From JBJEDU01 sp051872395 (lineage in GTDB: Bacteria > Bacillota_I > Bacilli_A > RFN20 > CAG-826): 64,000 nucleotides of DNA. The notes beneath the pieces were generated by a model. That model was not told the DNA's origin. It did not search any database and saw nothing but the letters and a program-made list of their open reading frames with translations. A program made the position numbers and the translations under genes. Shown here one piece after another: positions 56,638-64,000 of this stretch (its first letter is position 1; every line of letters begins with the position of its first letter). The stretch spans positions 61,709 to 125,708 of the forward strand of contig JBJEDU010000035.1 of assembly GCA_051872395.1 (NCBI GenBank), in the 5' to 3' direction.

Positions 56638-59569
56638 TTTCTTTTTTCTCCGCGTCAACATTTATAAAGAGTAATAATTCTTTTCTTTTATTTATTTCTT
56701 CATCGATTTCTTGTTTAAATTTATCATCATGGAAACCTAAATCATATTTACCAAATAAAGAGAAAAATGGAAAATATGAACTATATGAAGATAAAGAATT
56801 ATAGTATTTATCATATGTTTCCAATTTAGATTCATTGATCGATAAGATATCGATAGGGACATATCGTAAAGATGAATAATTAAATAAATCTTTATAAATA
56901 TTAGTAATAACTTTTAAAGCATCGGCTTTAGATAACGAAAAAGAAAAATGATTGATAATTTCATCTTTATCTTCGTCTTTATCGTATCCTCTTATTAAAT
57001 TTATTTTATAAATTTTATATAAGTCATTATCATCGATAGAAAGAATATCAACAAGAGAAAACATATAGTTAGAAATAAAAGAGGAATATTTTCTTTTATT
57101 TTTATTATATTTTTTAACAAAATAATATCTTTCACCAGTGTCACTAATATAACGGATAAAACGTGAATCGCTATAAATGTTAATTAATTCCCCATCAATA
57201 TTGACATTGACTCTAATTCCATCGATAAGTTCATACTCATTGACACAAAATCGACTTATCATCTTGAAATAATTGATAACTTCATTTTTGATATCAATCA
57301 TCGCACTTTTAATAATATCTTCATTCATCGAAGGGAAAGAGTTAGTGAGCAACAATTTATTTAATAATTCATCTAAATCTATATCATCTATTGAAATAAC
57401 TTTATTTTCTAACATGTAATCAACTACATAAGAAAAAGCATTATATTTATTTAAATTATCTTGATAAAAAGGTTCAAATTCTTCTTTCATAGAAGCGTTT
57501 ATATCTTCTTCAACATGGAATAATCTATTAACTTTCATTTCAAATGGATTATTAAGATAATCACAAAATGATGAAAGTTTGATTTTTTTATTTTTTATTT
57601 CTTCAATTGAACTTTCATCTTGATTAACATCTTCATCTTTTAAAGATAATAAAGTTAAATAATAATTTTTATTTTTATATTCGTTACGAGTAAATAATTC
57701 CTTCCAACTTCTCGTTTCATCAATATCAATTTTTAATGGTTTATTGATAGAAAAATGATTGAGGTAAGGTAATAAAATATTTGAAACAAATAATTCTTCA
57801 GAAGTTAATAAATCAACACATTGATAACTGACATAAACATAAGAAGAAGATAAATAATATAAATTGAATATATCACTTTCAATCTTAGCAATATCGATAA
57901 TATCATTTCTTAAGTCTAATTCACTTTTAATATCTTTTTTAGGATAATTTGAAGCATTAAAACCTAAAAAGAAAACATATTTATTTGGGATGATATAATC
58001 ATCATTAAATTCAATGAAAGAGATACCATCAAATAAAACGCCAGAAGCGCTCTTATTAGTTTTTGATAAGTCTAATAAATAATAAAACAAGACATCAAAA
58101 GAGATATTATTTAAACCATCTTCAAAAAGATTATATAAAGAAAAATAATAGAAAATATCTAATATTTTTCTATATTCTTTACATTCGTTATCGTCAAGAG
58201 AAATCATATTTTCAATAAGTGCTTTAAATTGATTCATCTTTTCACTCGTTAATAAATTATCTTCTTTAAATAAATTTAAAAATGAATCTAAAAAATTAAT
58301 GATATTAACGAAGGTATTAACAAAGGTAGAAGACGACCCCATAAATGACAGAGGAATATAATCTTTATCATCAATCTTATAAACTTGACTACGAAGTCCT
58401 TCATAATCATAAAAATATGATAATAATAATCTCTTTTTGATATATTCAAAATCTTTGTTAGTCTCACTTTCGCGATAAATATTATTGTTCACTAAAAGAT
58501 TTTGAATATTATCAATAAAATCATCATCGATATTTTGACTATTTTTAATTAAAGGATTAGAAAGAAAAGTAAAGAAATCTAATCGTGAATAATATCCTTT
58601 GTTTTTAATCTCAAATAATAAAGAGAAAAGTAAAGAAAGGTCTGAATCAACTTTTGAAAAAGAAGAAATATTATATTTCAAACGTGGAAATTCAATATCA
58701 TCTTGATCAAAGGTTCTTTTAATTTCAGCGATATAATCATTAAAATTATTAACTACGACAAGAAAATCGCTATATCTTAAATCTTTATTTTCATATAGAA
58801 GCTTACAAATTGATGAATGGACATATTCCACTTCTTTGAGTTTGCTTGGTGAAGCAACATAAGTTAATTTGTTTTCTTTTAATTCATCAATATCTTTTAC
58901 TAAAAGATGATATAAATAAATTTCATGTTTATTGCTATAAAGAGAAATAAATTTCTCTATTAATTTGTTTTCATTAATGAAACCAAAGAAAAATATTGGA
59001 TTATTAATTTTAAAAGTTAGATGTGAATCATTTAACACCATTTTCAAAGTGTAATGTCTTTTATTCAATAAATTTTTTAAAACATAATCATATATATCTT
59101 TTTGGTAATGATTATCATTAATTTCAAATAAATCCTCATCATATTTTTTAAACAAAGAAGACAAAGTATTAACTAAATCATATGTCGTAGGACTGATGAA
59201 GTTATAATTATCATCATCATTTAAAATATATGATTTAATTTCTTCAACAGAAGAAATATCTGTTTCTTTTAAATATTTTAAAATTAGCGATGATATTTCT
59301 AAATCATCCGCGAAGACAAAACCCTTATCAATAACAGCGATCTTTTTAATTAAATCAATAAAAGTGATGAATTCAACATTCATCAATACATCGTTATTAT
59401 TTTTTAAATAATAATATTTTAAATATGAGGCATATTGACGAGACGGCACAACAACATAAGTCGATGTAAAAACATCAGTTTTCTTTTGATTTTTCACATC
59501 GTCAAATAGTTGATTGATCGCTAAAGAACAACAAGAAAAAGTATAATTTTTAATGTTTGAATTATTCAT
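56624..59569 (-). CDS. recC: RecC-like exonuclease V gamma subunit
   Basis: The product has 981 residues, shorter than the ~1120 of E. coli. The N-terminus has the RecC-like VVVPSRQYASYLKYYYL stretch, where SF1-like RecC and AddB start. No intact Walker A is seen, as expected for RecC, whose helicase folds are dead and scan for Chi. The C-terminal ~280 residues resemble an inactivated nuclease domain. There is no ribosome site; a TATAAT lies 9 bases before the ATG. AddB is the main alternative, but AddB has Walker A and Fe-S cysteines, which are not seen here. Confidence 0.75.
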   Translation of the reverse strand: MNNSNIKNYTFSCCSLAINQLFDDVKNQKKTDVFTSTYVVVPSRQYASYLKYYYLKNNNDVLMNVEFITFIDLIKKIAVIDKGFVFADDLEISSLILKYLKETDISSVEEIKSYILNDDDNYNFISPTTYDLVNTLSSLFKKYDEDLFEINDNHYQKDIYDYVLKNLLNKRHYTLKMVLNDSHLTFKINNPIFFFGFINENKLIEKFISLYSNKHEIYLYHLLVKDIDELKENKLTYVASPSKLKEVEYVHSSICKLLYENKDLRYSDFLVVVNNFNDYIAEIKRTFDQDDIEFPRLKYNISSFSKVDSDLSLLFSLLFEIKNKGYYSRLDFFTFLSNPLIKNSQNIDDDFIDNIQNLLVNNNIYRESETNKDFEYIKKRLLLSYFYDYEGLRSQVYKIDDKDYIPLSFMGSSSTFVNTFVNIINFLDSFLNLFKEDNLLTSEKMNQFKALIENMISLDDNECKEYRKILDIFYYFSLYNLFEDGLNNISFDVLFYYLLDLSKTNKSASGVLFDGISFIEFNDDYIIPNKYVFFLGFNASNYPKKDIKSELDLRNDIIDIAKIESDIFNLYYLSSSYVYVSYQCVDLLTSEELFVSNILLPYLNHFSINKPLKIDIDETRSWKELFTRNEYKNKNYYLTLLSLKDEDVNQDESSIEEIKNKKIKLSSFCDYLNNPFEMKVNRLFHVEEDINASMKEEFEPFYQDNLNKYNAFSYVVDYMLENKVISIDDIDLDELLNKLLLTNSFPSMNEDIIKSAMIDIKNEVINYFKMISRFCVNEYELIDGIRVNVNIDGELINIYSDSRFIRYISDTGERYYFVKKYNKNKRKYSSFISNYMFSLVDILSIDDNDLYKIYKINLIRGYDKDEDKDEIINHFSFSLSKADALKVITNIYKDLFNYSSLRYVPIDILSINESKLETYDKYYNSLSSYSSYFPFFSLFGKYDLGFHDDKFKQEIDEEINKRKELLLFINVDAEKKENGQV

Positions 59570-59578
59570 CGTATATTT

Positions 59579-59584
59579 ATTATA
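59579..59584 (-). promoter_or_regulatory. TATAAT box just before the recC start codon
   Basis: A perfect TATAAT on the minus strand lies only 9 bases before the ATG. A transcript from it would have nearly no leader, and no Shine-Dalgarno sequence is present. The -35 position is poor, so this could be chance in AT-rich DNA. Confidence 0.35.
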
Positions 59585-59631
59585 CAAATTTTAATTATTA
59601 ATTAGTTGTATTAATTAATAAAATTATCAAT

Positions 59632-60999
59632 TTATTCAAAATGATAATTGATAGTTATTGTTGGTCTAATAGCGATACTAGTTCGATCAACAACATATTC
59701 ACTTAAATATCCTGCAGAATTAACAACATAAGTTGCGTAAGTAAAAGATTCTGAAGGAGATTTCGTCCAATACATTCCATTATATTCATATGGGTTTTTA
59801 TTAATGGTAGTTTGGTCTTTTCCATGGCTCGCCCATGTCCCAGTCGCGAGAGCGAAGTCAGTGACTTTCGCTGTTCGAGAATCGCTGACATCTTCAGGGT
59901 TATTTTCAAATCCTAAAGTTTCATCGATTAATTCATCATATGATAACAAACTCATATATTCCCCATTCATCGAAACAAGGTAGTCATTGGAATGAACAAA
60001 AAACATCGAGACAAAATTGTCATTTAATTCACTTTTAAGATTACTAAAAGAATAATCATTTGGATAAATGGTTTCACCATTAACATCACGGTTTTCATAT
60101 GAAGAATAATAGACTGATGAATCTAAAAGGTCATTACAAAGTAAATAATAAGTATCATCACCATAATCTTTTAATATTTTCCAAGTGATGGTATCAACTA
60201 AAAACCAATATGTTTCATCATCGACAATAGTGACGGAAGTAGAAAAATCATACATTCCACCTGGATATGTTTTTGCAGTGATGGAAGTATAAAGCTTATT
60301 ATCATAACAGTAATATCCACTGGACAAAATTTGTCCTTCACTTTCAATCGCAGAAATTAATTCTTCATCATTAATATGAGTTTGAGGATAATATCCATAT
60401 TTAATTGTATTATTTTCTTTATCGATAATTGGATCGCCATTAATAGAAAAAAGAGGAACATTTTTAAATACAGCTTTATATGTTTGATTACATGTCGCTT
60501 CTTTAACCTCTGGATTCCAACCATTAAATTTATATGAAAACACGCTGTCGGATTCTTTTTTTGGTTCAATTCCATCATAAGTTGGAATTGTTCCTTTTAA
60601 AACATCAGTATCAATTTCTAAGATAGAATCATCATAATTAACCCAAGTAATCGTATAGGTTTCAATATCGCTACTTAGTTCAAATTGTTCGTATGTCGCG
60701 GTATAAGTAATATTCATAACGACTGGAGATAAACTTGGTGTCCATTCTTTAAATTCATAACGATATTCTTCATCACTATCTCTAGTAGGAGTTGGACCAT
60801 CATAACTTGGCATTTCCCCTCTAGCGACATTTTCATCAACTTCTAAAACCACGCCATCATAGTTTTTCCAAATGACATAATAAGTTTCTTCTTCGCTACT
60901 ATCTTCTATAGAAGATGTAGTAGTGTTCTTATTACATGAAAATAAAAATAATCCACATAATAAAACACTACAAACCTTTATATATATTTTTTTATTCAT
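59632..60999 (-). CDS. Lipoprotein with two repeat domains and a DUF6273-like domain
   Basis: The product has 455 residues. A lipoprotein signal ends at Cys22 (LFSC). Two ~65-residue repeats (~40-110 and ~115-180) share the pattern YxIxWxNYDxxxLExD...GxxPxYDG...W.P and resemble the InlB/Listeria-Bacteroides repeat. Residues ~200-455 match the DUF6273 pattern (IKYGYYPQT, WYLV-like turns, YWTKSPS, IAIRPTI), found on surface proteins of gut Bacillota. The function is unknown, perhaps adhesion. It starts one base after the stop of the 206-residue exported protein gene. Confidence 0.82.
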   Translation of the reverse strand: MNKKIYIKVCSVLLCGLFLFSCNKNTTTSSIEDSSEEETYYVIWKNYDGVVLEVDENVARGEMPSYDGPTPTRDSDEEYRYEFKEWTPSLSPVVMNITYTATYEQFELSSDIETYTITWVNYDDSILEIDTDVLKGTIPTYDGIEPKKESDSVFSYKFNGWNPEVKEATCNQTYKAVFKNVPLFSINGDPIIDKENNTIKYGYYPQTHINDEELISAIESEGQILSSGYYCYDNKLYTSITAKTYPGGMYDFSTSVTIVDDETYWFLVDTITWKILKDYGDDTYYLLCNDLLDSSVYYSSYENRDVNGETIYPNDYSFSNLKSELNDNFVSMFFVHSNDYLVSMNGEYMSLLSYDELIDETLGFENNPEDVSDSRTAKVTDFALATGTWASHGKDQTTINKNPYEYNGMYWTKSPSESFTYATYVVNSAGYLSEYVVDRTSIAIRPTITINYHFE

Positions 61000-61000
61000 C

Positions 61001-61621
61001 TTACATTAAACCTAATCCAGTTAACATATCTTCATAAGCGACACACGCTCGCATATTTTTAGCGATTGTCGCAGGAGCGGTAGAATTAATTTTTCCTTGT
61101 TCTGCTGCATCAAATGCGGCTTTAACTTTTAAATTATCCACTCCACAAGCTTCATACATCCAAAGGAGAAGTTCAGGAGATAAAAGTTTAGAATAACATT
61201 TAGTTTTTGCGTCATCTTCAGTGGTATATGTTCCGGCTTCAAGTGAAGGATAATACCAAGAATATAACCAATGCCATTTTTGATTTGGTGAATGCATTTC
61301 TTTACTTATGATAATATCCGCGGCTTTCGCGTTATCTAAATATCCTCCAGATTTTTGTTGATATTTTTCAATGAATTCATCAGAAAATGGGTAATGTTCT
61401 TTTTTGGTTGATAATATTTCTGCGAGTTCCCCCATCGTCATGGTTACTGTGGTCGCGTTATAGGCGTTTGAGGGTATAACATCAATAGAGGAATTAGTTT
61501 CTTCAAAAGGATTATTTAAAGTTAAAATATCGTTTTCTTTTTTATTATTAAAACTAAAAAGACATAAACATATTCCTAATAGAGAAACAATTTTAATAGG
61601 AAATTTCATTTTGTTTTTCAT
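61001..61621 (-). CDS. Exported protein of unknown function
   Basis: The product has 206 residues. The N-terminal ~25 residues are a basic then hydrophobic signal or anchor without a lipobox. The mature part is helical, with conserved-looking Trp/Tyr-rich WHWLYSWYYPS and a C-terminal section containing three Cys. No family is recognised. It is transcribed with the DUF6273-like lipoprotein gene. AAGAGAG precedes the ATG, and a possible promoter (TTGCAT, 16 bases, TAATAA) lies ~60-90 bases upstream. Confidence 0.65.
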   Translation of the reverse strand: MKNKMKFPIKIVSLLGICLCLFSFNNKKENDILTLNNPFEETNSSIDVIPSNAYNATTVTMTMGELAEILSTKKEHYPFSDEFIEKYQQKSGGYLDNAKAADIIISKEMHSPNQKWHWLYSWYYPSLEAGTYTTEDDAKTKCYSKLLSPELLLWMYEACGVDNLKVKAAFDAAEQGKINSTAPATIAKNMRACVAYEDMLTGLGLM

Positions 61622-61801
61622 TATAAATCTCTCTTGTATTCTTATTTTTACATATTTATTTATTTTTTTTAAATTAATTTTATTACACTATTAAATAAAT
61701 AATGCAATTTGAGATTTATTTTGATATCCACATGAAATAAAAAGCGCTAGATTATCAAACAAATCTTATAGCAATATAATTTATAAATATTTATTGATAA
61801 T

Positions 61802-61828
61802 AAAAGCACCCTTTTCTGGAAGGGTGCT
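61802..61828 (-). terminator. Intrinsic terminator after the PH-domain gene
   Basis: AGCACCCTT (61805-61813) pairs with AAGGGTGCT (61820-61828). On the minus strand TTTTATTA follows. It lies 30 bases after the stop of the PH-like gene. Confidence 0.85.
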
Positions 61829-61857
61829 AAGAAAAATATTAATAAATATTAAATTAA

Positions 61858-62253
61858 TTAGTTAACAAGAGCTTCTTGAATAATACTATGTCTAGCTTTT
61901 TCAATATATTGACGTAAGACGTTAGAAATTTCTTCTGGATTTTTTACATAACCAATATGCATAGTTCTTTTTCCAATGATGGAAAGAGAAACGTCACCAT
62001 ATTTGAATATTCTTCCAAAGAAAGATTGATTAATCGCTACCTCGGTAATATCTTTAACAAGATAAATTTGTTCATTTTTAGAAAATAAACCCCATTCATG
62101 AATGAGTTTCTCTTCTCCTAAATTCCATTTATCTTTTTTCACCTCTAAGATGGTGAATATCATAATAAATAATGGAACAATTAAAAAGAAGAGAAGACCA
62201 CAAATGAGAATTTTTTTAAATTCTCTAAAAGTGGAAATTTTAATTTCGGTCAT
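61858..62253 (-). CDS. Membrane protein with PH-like (DUF304) domain
   Basis: The product has 131 residues. One membrane helix (~14-36) is followed by a small beta domain of the bacterial PH / DUF304 pattern, with the strands LIHEWGLFSKNEQIYL, DITEVAINQS and YGDVSLSIIG. The function is unknown; such proteins often act in envelope stress or membrane sensing. It starts 7 bases after the stop of a 51-residue gene and is followed by a terminator. Confidence 0.75.
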   Translation of the reverse strand: MTEIKISTFREFKKILICGLLFFLIVPLFIMIFTILEVKKDKWNLGEEKLIHEWGLFSKNEQIYLVKDITEVAINQSFFGRIFKYGDVSLSIIGKRTMHIGYVKNPEEISNVLRQYIEKARHSIIQEALVN

Positions 62254-62260
62254 AATTTAA

Positions 62261-62416
62261 TTATTTAGTTCTTGCGATAATATAAGCGCATGGGAGGAAA
62301 ATACCACGACCCATGACGATGTCTTGATATTCATATCCAAGAGAATCGAGTTTGTTTAAAGTTTTTTCAATTTTTTTAATCTTTAAACTGCTTTTAAAAA
62401 TTTTGTATGCTTTCAT
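62261..62416 (-). CDS. 51-residue small basic protein, DUF4177-like
   Basis: A 51-residue frame starting ATG at 62414-62416 with AAGGA 8 bases ahead, and stopping at 62261. It encodes MKAYKIFKSS..., KTLNKLDSLGYEYQDIV and a hydrophobic C-terminus. The N/K-x-LD-x-LG-x-E-Y pattern resembles short DUF4177-type proteins. It is 7 bases ahead of the PH-like gene and probably co-transcribed. It is too short for standard length cutoffs; the ribosome site and context support it. Confidence 0.65.
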   Translation of the reverse strand: MKAYKIFKSSLKIKKIEKTLNKLDSLGYEYQDIVMGRGIFLPCAYIIARTK

Positions 62417-62446
62417 TATATATTCCTTTCCGTATAGTCCAGAACC

Positions 62447-62524
62447 TACACATTTTGGACACTGCTCTTTTTACTTTGAAATCAGTAGTAAATAACATAT
62501 AATAAAGGCAATACAAAATGTGTA
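62447..62524. promoter_or_regulatory. Resolvase promoter flanked by 11-bp inverted repeats
   Basis: TACACATTTTG (62447-62457) and CAAAATGTGTA (62514-62524) are perfect inverted repeats 56 bases apart. Between them lies a plus-strand promoter: TTGAAA (62476-62481), 16 bases, TATAAT (62498-62503). This could be a recombination (res-like) site, an autoregulatory operator, or both, for the resolvase gene that follows. Confidence 0.55.
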
Positions 62525-62646
62525 CCTTTTAAGCCACGCATTTAAAAGATTTTTATATATATGTCATCATTAATATTTTTTATTTGCTTCATTTTTAAAT
62601 GGGCGTATTTCTTGTGATATATATAGCGTAATCGGAGGATTTTAAT

Positions 62647-63243
62647 ATGGAGTATGGTTATGCTAGAGTTAGCACAGTTAATCAAAATTTAGACAGGCAA
62701 ATAAGTGAATTAGAAAAAAGAGGCATAAAAGAAAACAACATTTATACCGATAAAGAATCAGGAAAAGACTTCAATAGAAAGAACTATATAAAATTAATTA
62801 AAAGGTTAAAAGAAGGCGATGTTTTATTTATAAAATCTATCGATAGACTCGGAAGAAATTACAATATGATTCTCGATGAATGGAGAATCCTCACCAAAGA
62901 AAAAGGCATAGATATTGTCGTTATTGATATGCCTTTATTAGATACGAGAATAGAAGGTAAAAATCTAGTTGGCAAGTTTATCGCTGATCTAGTTTTACAA
63001 GTATTATCTTTTGTTGCAGAAAACGAAAGAGAAACAATAAAACAAAGACAAGCTGAAGGAATAAGAATGGCCAAACTTAGAGGAGTAAAATTTGGTCGTC
63101 CTCCAGTAAAGACACCGAAAAATTTTGAAAATATTGCTTGTTTATATAACAATAAAGAAATTACATCAATAACAGCGATAGAAATGTCAGGATTAACAAG
63201 AGGGACATTCTATCGAAAGTTAAAAGAAGTTAATAATTTATAA
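62647..63243 (+). CDS. Serine recombinase/resolvase
   Basis: The product has 198 residues, typical of small resolvases and invertases. Catalytic Ser9 is in YARVST, and the active-site arginines are in SIDRLGRNY. The long helix E (AENERETIKQRQAEG) and a C-terminal helix-turn-helix (ITAIEMSGLTRGTFYRKL) are intact. It should cut and rejoin a short site by forming a phosphoserine. GGAGG lies 7 bases before the ATG. It lies between an inverted-repeat promoter and a partial hsdS gene, so inversion or resolution at this locus is plausible. Confidence 0.95.
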   Translation: MEYGYARVSTVNQNLDRQISELEKRGIKENNIYTDKESGKDFNRKNYIKLIKRLKEGDVLFIKSIDRLGRNYNMILDEWRILTKEKGIDIVVIDMPLLDTRIEGKNLVGKFIADLVLQVLSFVAENERETIKQRQAEGIRMAKLRGVKFGRPPVKTPKNFENIACLYNNKEITSITAIEMSGLTRGTFYRKLKEVNNL

Positions 63244-63526
63244 TAATGAAAATTCAAACAGATTATTTATTCACTGTAGCGTATATATTTGTACTCTCCA
63301 TCAGTACTTTAAAAATAATAGAAATCGTGTAAAATTTAGCACCATTAATCGCAAATTATGTAAGAATACTACTTCCTCTATTAAATAACACGACCACTAT
63401 TAGCAAAAAGAGTTTTAAACCTTAGAGTAAAACCTTACCGTTATAAAAAGTTTGATCCATAATGATACATATTTCTCATATATCTCAAAGACCTACTTGT
63501 GCAACATTTGTTGGAATTCGTACAAT
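63244..63526. other. 283-bp non-coding stretch between resolvase and hsdS fragment
   Basis: No gene with a ribosome site is seen. A weak 5-bp hairpin GTACT-ctccatc-AGTAC with a following T-run lies near 63293-63310 and might end the resolvase transcript. The hsdS frame is open back to 63431 but has no ATG and no recognisable homology there. This stretch may be the recombination site or decayed DNA. Confidence 0.55.
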
Positions 63527-64000
63527 AACCTTTTAACGACAGCTTGGGAACAGCGTAAGTTAGATGAAATATCACTAATTGCAAAGGGACAACAGTTAAA
63601 TAAAGCTTCATTAAAAAATGAAGGTACCTATTATGTTCTGAATGGCGGAATGACTCCATCTGGTTATACCGAAATGTTCAACACGATGGCTAATACAATA
63701 TCAATTTCAGAAGGTGGGAATTCATGTGGATATGTTGCTTATAATGACCAAAAGTTCTGGTCTGGCGGCCATAATTACACGCTATCTCAATTAAAAGTTG
63801 ACGTAAAATACTTGTATCAAAATCTTAAAAACAAAGAATCGTTTATCATGTCTTTAAGAGTTGGATCAGGCCTGCCTAATGTTCAAAAATCTAGACTAAG
63901 TGAAGTAGTTATATCTTATCCAAGTAATGAAATGGAGCAAAAAGAAATAGCGTTGTTTTTAAGCACGATGGATTCCCTTATCACCCTTCATCAGCGTAAG
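63527..64000 (+). pseudogene. Type I restriction specificity subunit (hsdS) piece, no start, cut by window end
   Basis: An open frame of 158 codons continues past the window. It encodes a target-recognition domain starting LLTTAWEQRKL, a hallmark of the HsdS central conserved region, followed by LNGGMTPSGY, SISEGGNSCGYV, WSGGHNYTL, GLPNVQKSRL and ending ITLHQRK. CAGCGTAAG occurs at both 63551-63559 and 63992-64000, marking the repeated conserved regions. No ATG precedes the homologous part (the frame opens at 63431), so this is a truncated gene or a silent cassette of a shuffling system. Codon use is richer in G+C than in the neighbours, suggesting transfer. Call as pseudogene is provisional. 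Confidence 0.75.

Noticed and set aside
63246..63332. 28-codon plus-strand frame starting 3 bases after the resolvase stop
   Set aside because: Hydrophobic and short, without a ribosome site or any family likeness; chance in AT-rich DNA.
63441..63659. 72-codon minus-strand frame near the resolvase
   Set aside because: Overlaps the hsdS homology on the plus strand and has no recognisable product or ribosome site.
1..64000. tRNA, rRNA, complete insertion sequences and CRISPR arrays
   Set aside because: Looked for cloverleaf-like or repeated signatures in the gaps between genes and saw none.

Overview
The window is AT-rich throughout. Genes are tightly packed, often overlap by a few bases, and carry GGAGG-type ribosome sites. 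TGA is used as a stop (for example recB's upstream neighbour and the ROK gene), so the genetic code is standard. Lipoproteins with N-terminal Cys lipoboxes, CcpA/LacI-style and Fur-style palindromes and a CIRCE element point to a low-GC Gram-positive of the Bacilli / Erysipelotrichia / 'Mollicutes RF39' type. A gut commensal living on plant or microbial polysaccharides is the likely life style. The species cannot be named from the sequence. A 100-N gap at 20379-20478 is flanked by an exact 55-bp repeat, so this is a short-read scaffold.

Layout. (1) 1-8461, minus strand: a fructan-use operon. It encodes a sugar-binding lipoprotein, two ABC permeases, two exported GH32 fructanase lipoproteins and a cytoplasmic GH32 enzyme cut by the window edge, behind a promoter whose start site is covered by a LacI-type operator. 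(2) 8657-16772, minus: a small gene under a Fur-like palindrome, a membrane protein, an iron-type alcohol dehydrogenase, CTP synthase, a hexapeptide acetyltransferase, an exported anchored protein and a phosphohexomutase. (3) 16957-17046: an isolated 90-nt near-perfect hairpin. (4) 17181-27869, minus: PIG-L deacetylase, GlmS-like SIS enzyme, MsmK/UgpC-type ATPase, ROK regulator, GLUG lipoprotein, two permeases and a GH16 glucanase lipoprotein, transcribed from 27869 downward. Divergent from it (28029-36935, plus) are a second sugar-binding lipoprotein, a GH94 phosphorylase, an M6-type protease lipoprotein, a GH13 enzyme and an alpha/beta hydrolase. (5) 37047-38969: htpG under CIRCE control. 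(6) 39038-59569, minus: GH2 enzyme, MFS transporter, sbcC, sbcD, a Na/Pi transporter, a DUF4097-like lipoprotein, a YolD-like protein, a Y-family polymerase, then recD, recB and recC. (7) 59632-62416, minus: surface lipoproteins and small membrane proteins. (8) 62647-64000: a serine resolvase followed by a start-less piece of a type I restriction specificity gene (hsdS), which looks like the edge of an accessory or phase-variable region.

How it fits together (inference). The two ABC systems each bring a binding protein and two permeases but no ATPase. The single MsmK/UgpC-like ATPase next to the ROK regulator probably serves both. GH16 trims beta-glucan outside the cell, GH94 phosphorolyses the imported oligosaccharide, and the phosphomutase converts glucose-1-phosphate to glucose-6-phosphate. 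The SIS and PIG-L pair looks like an amino-sugar module. The repair genes form an unusual concentration, with a recC-recB-recD order resembling that of proteobacteria where AddAB would be expected.
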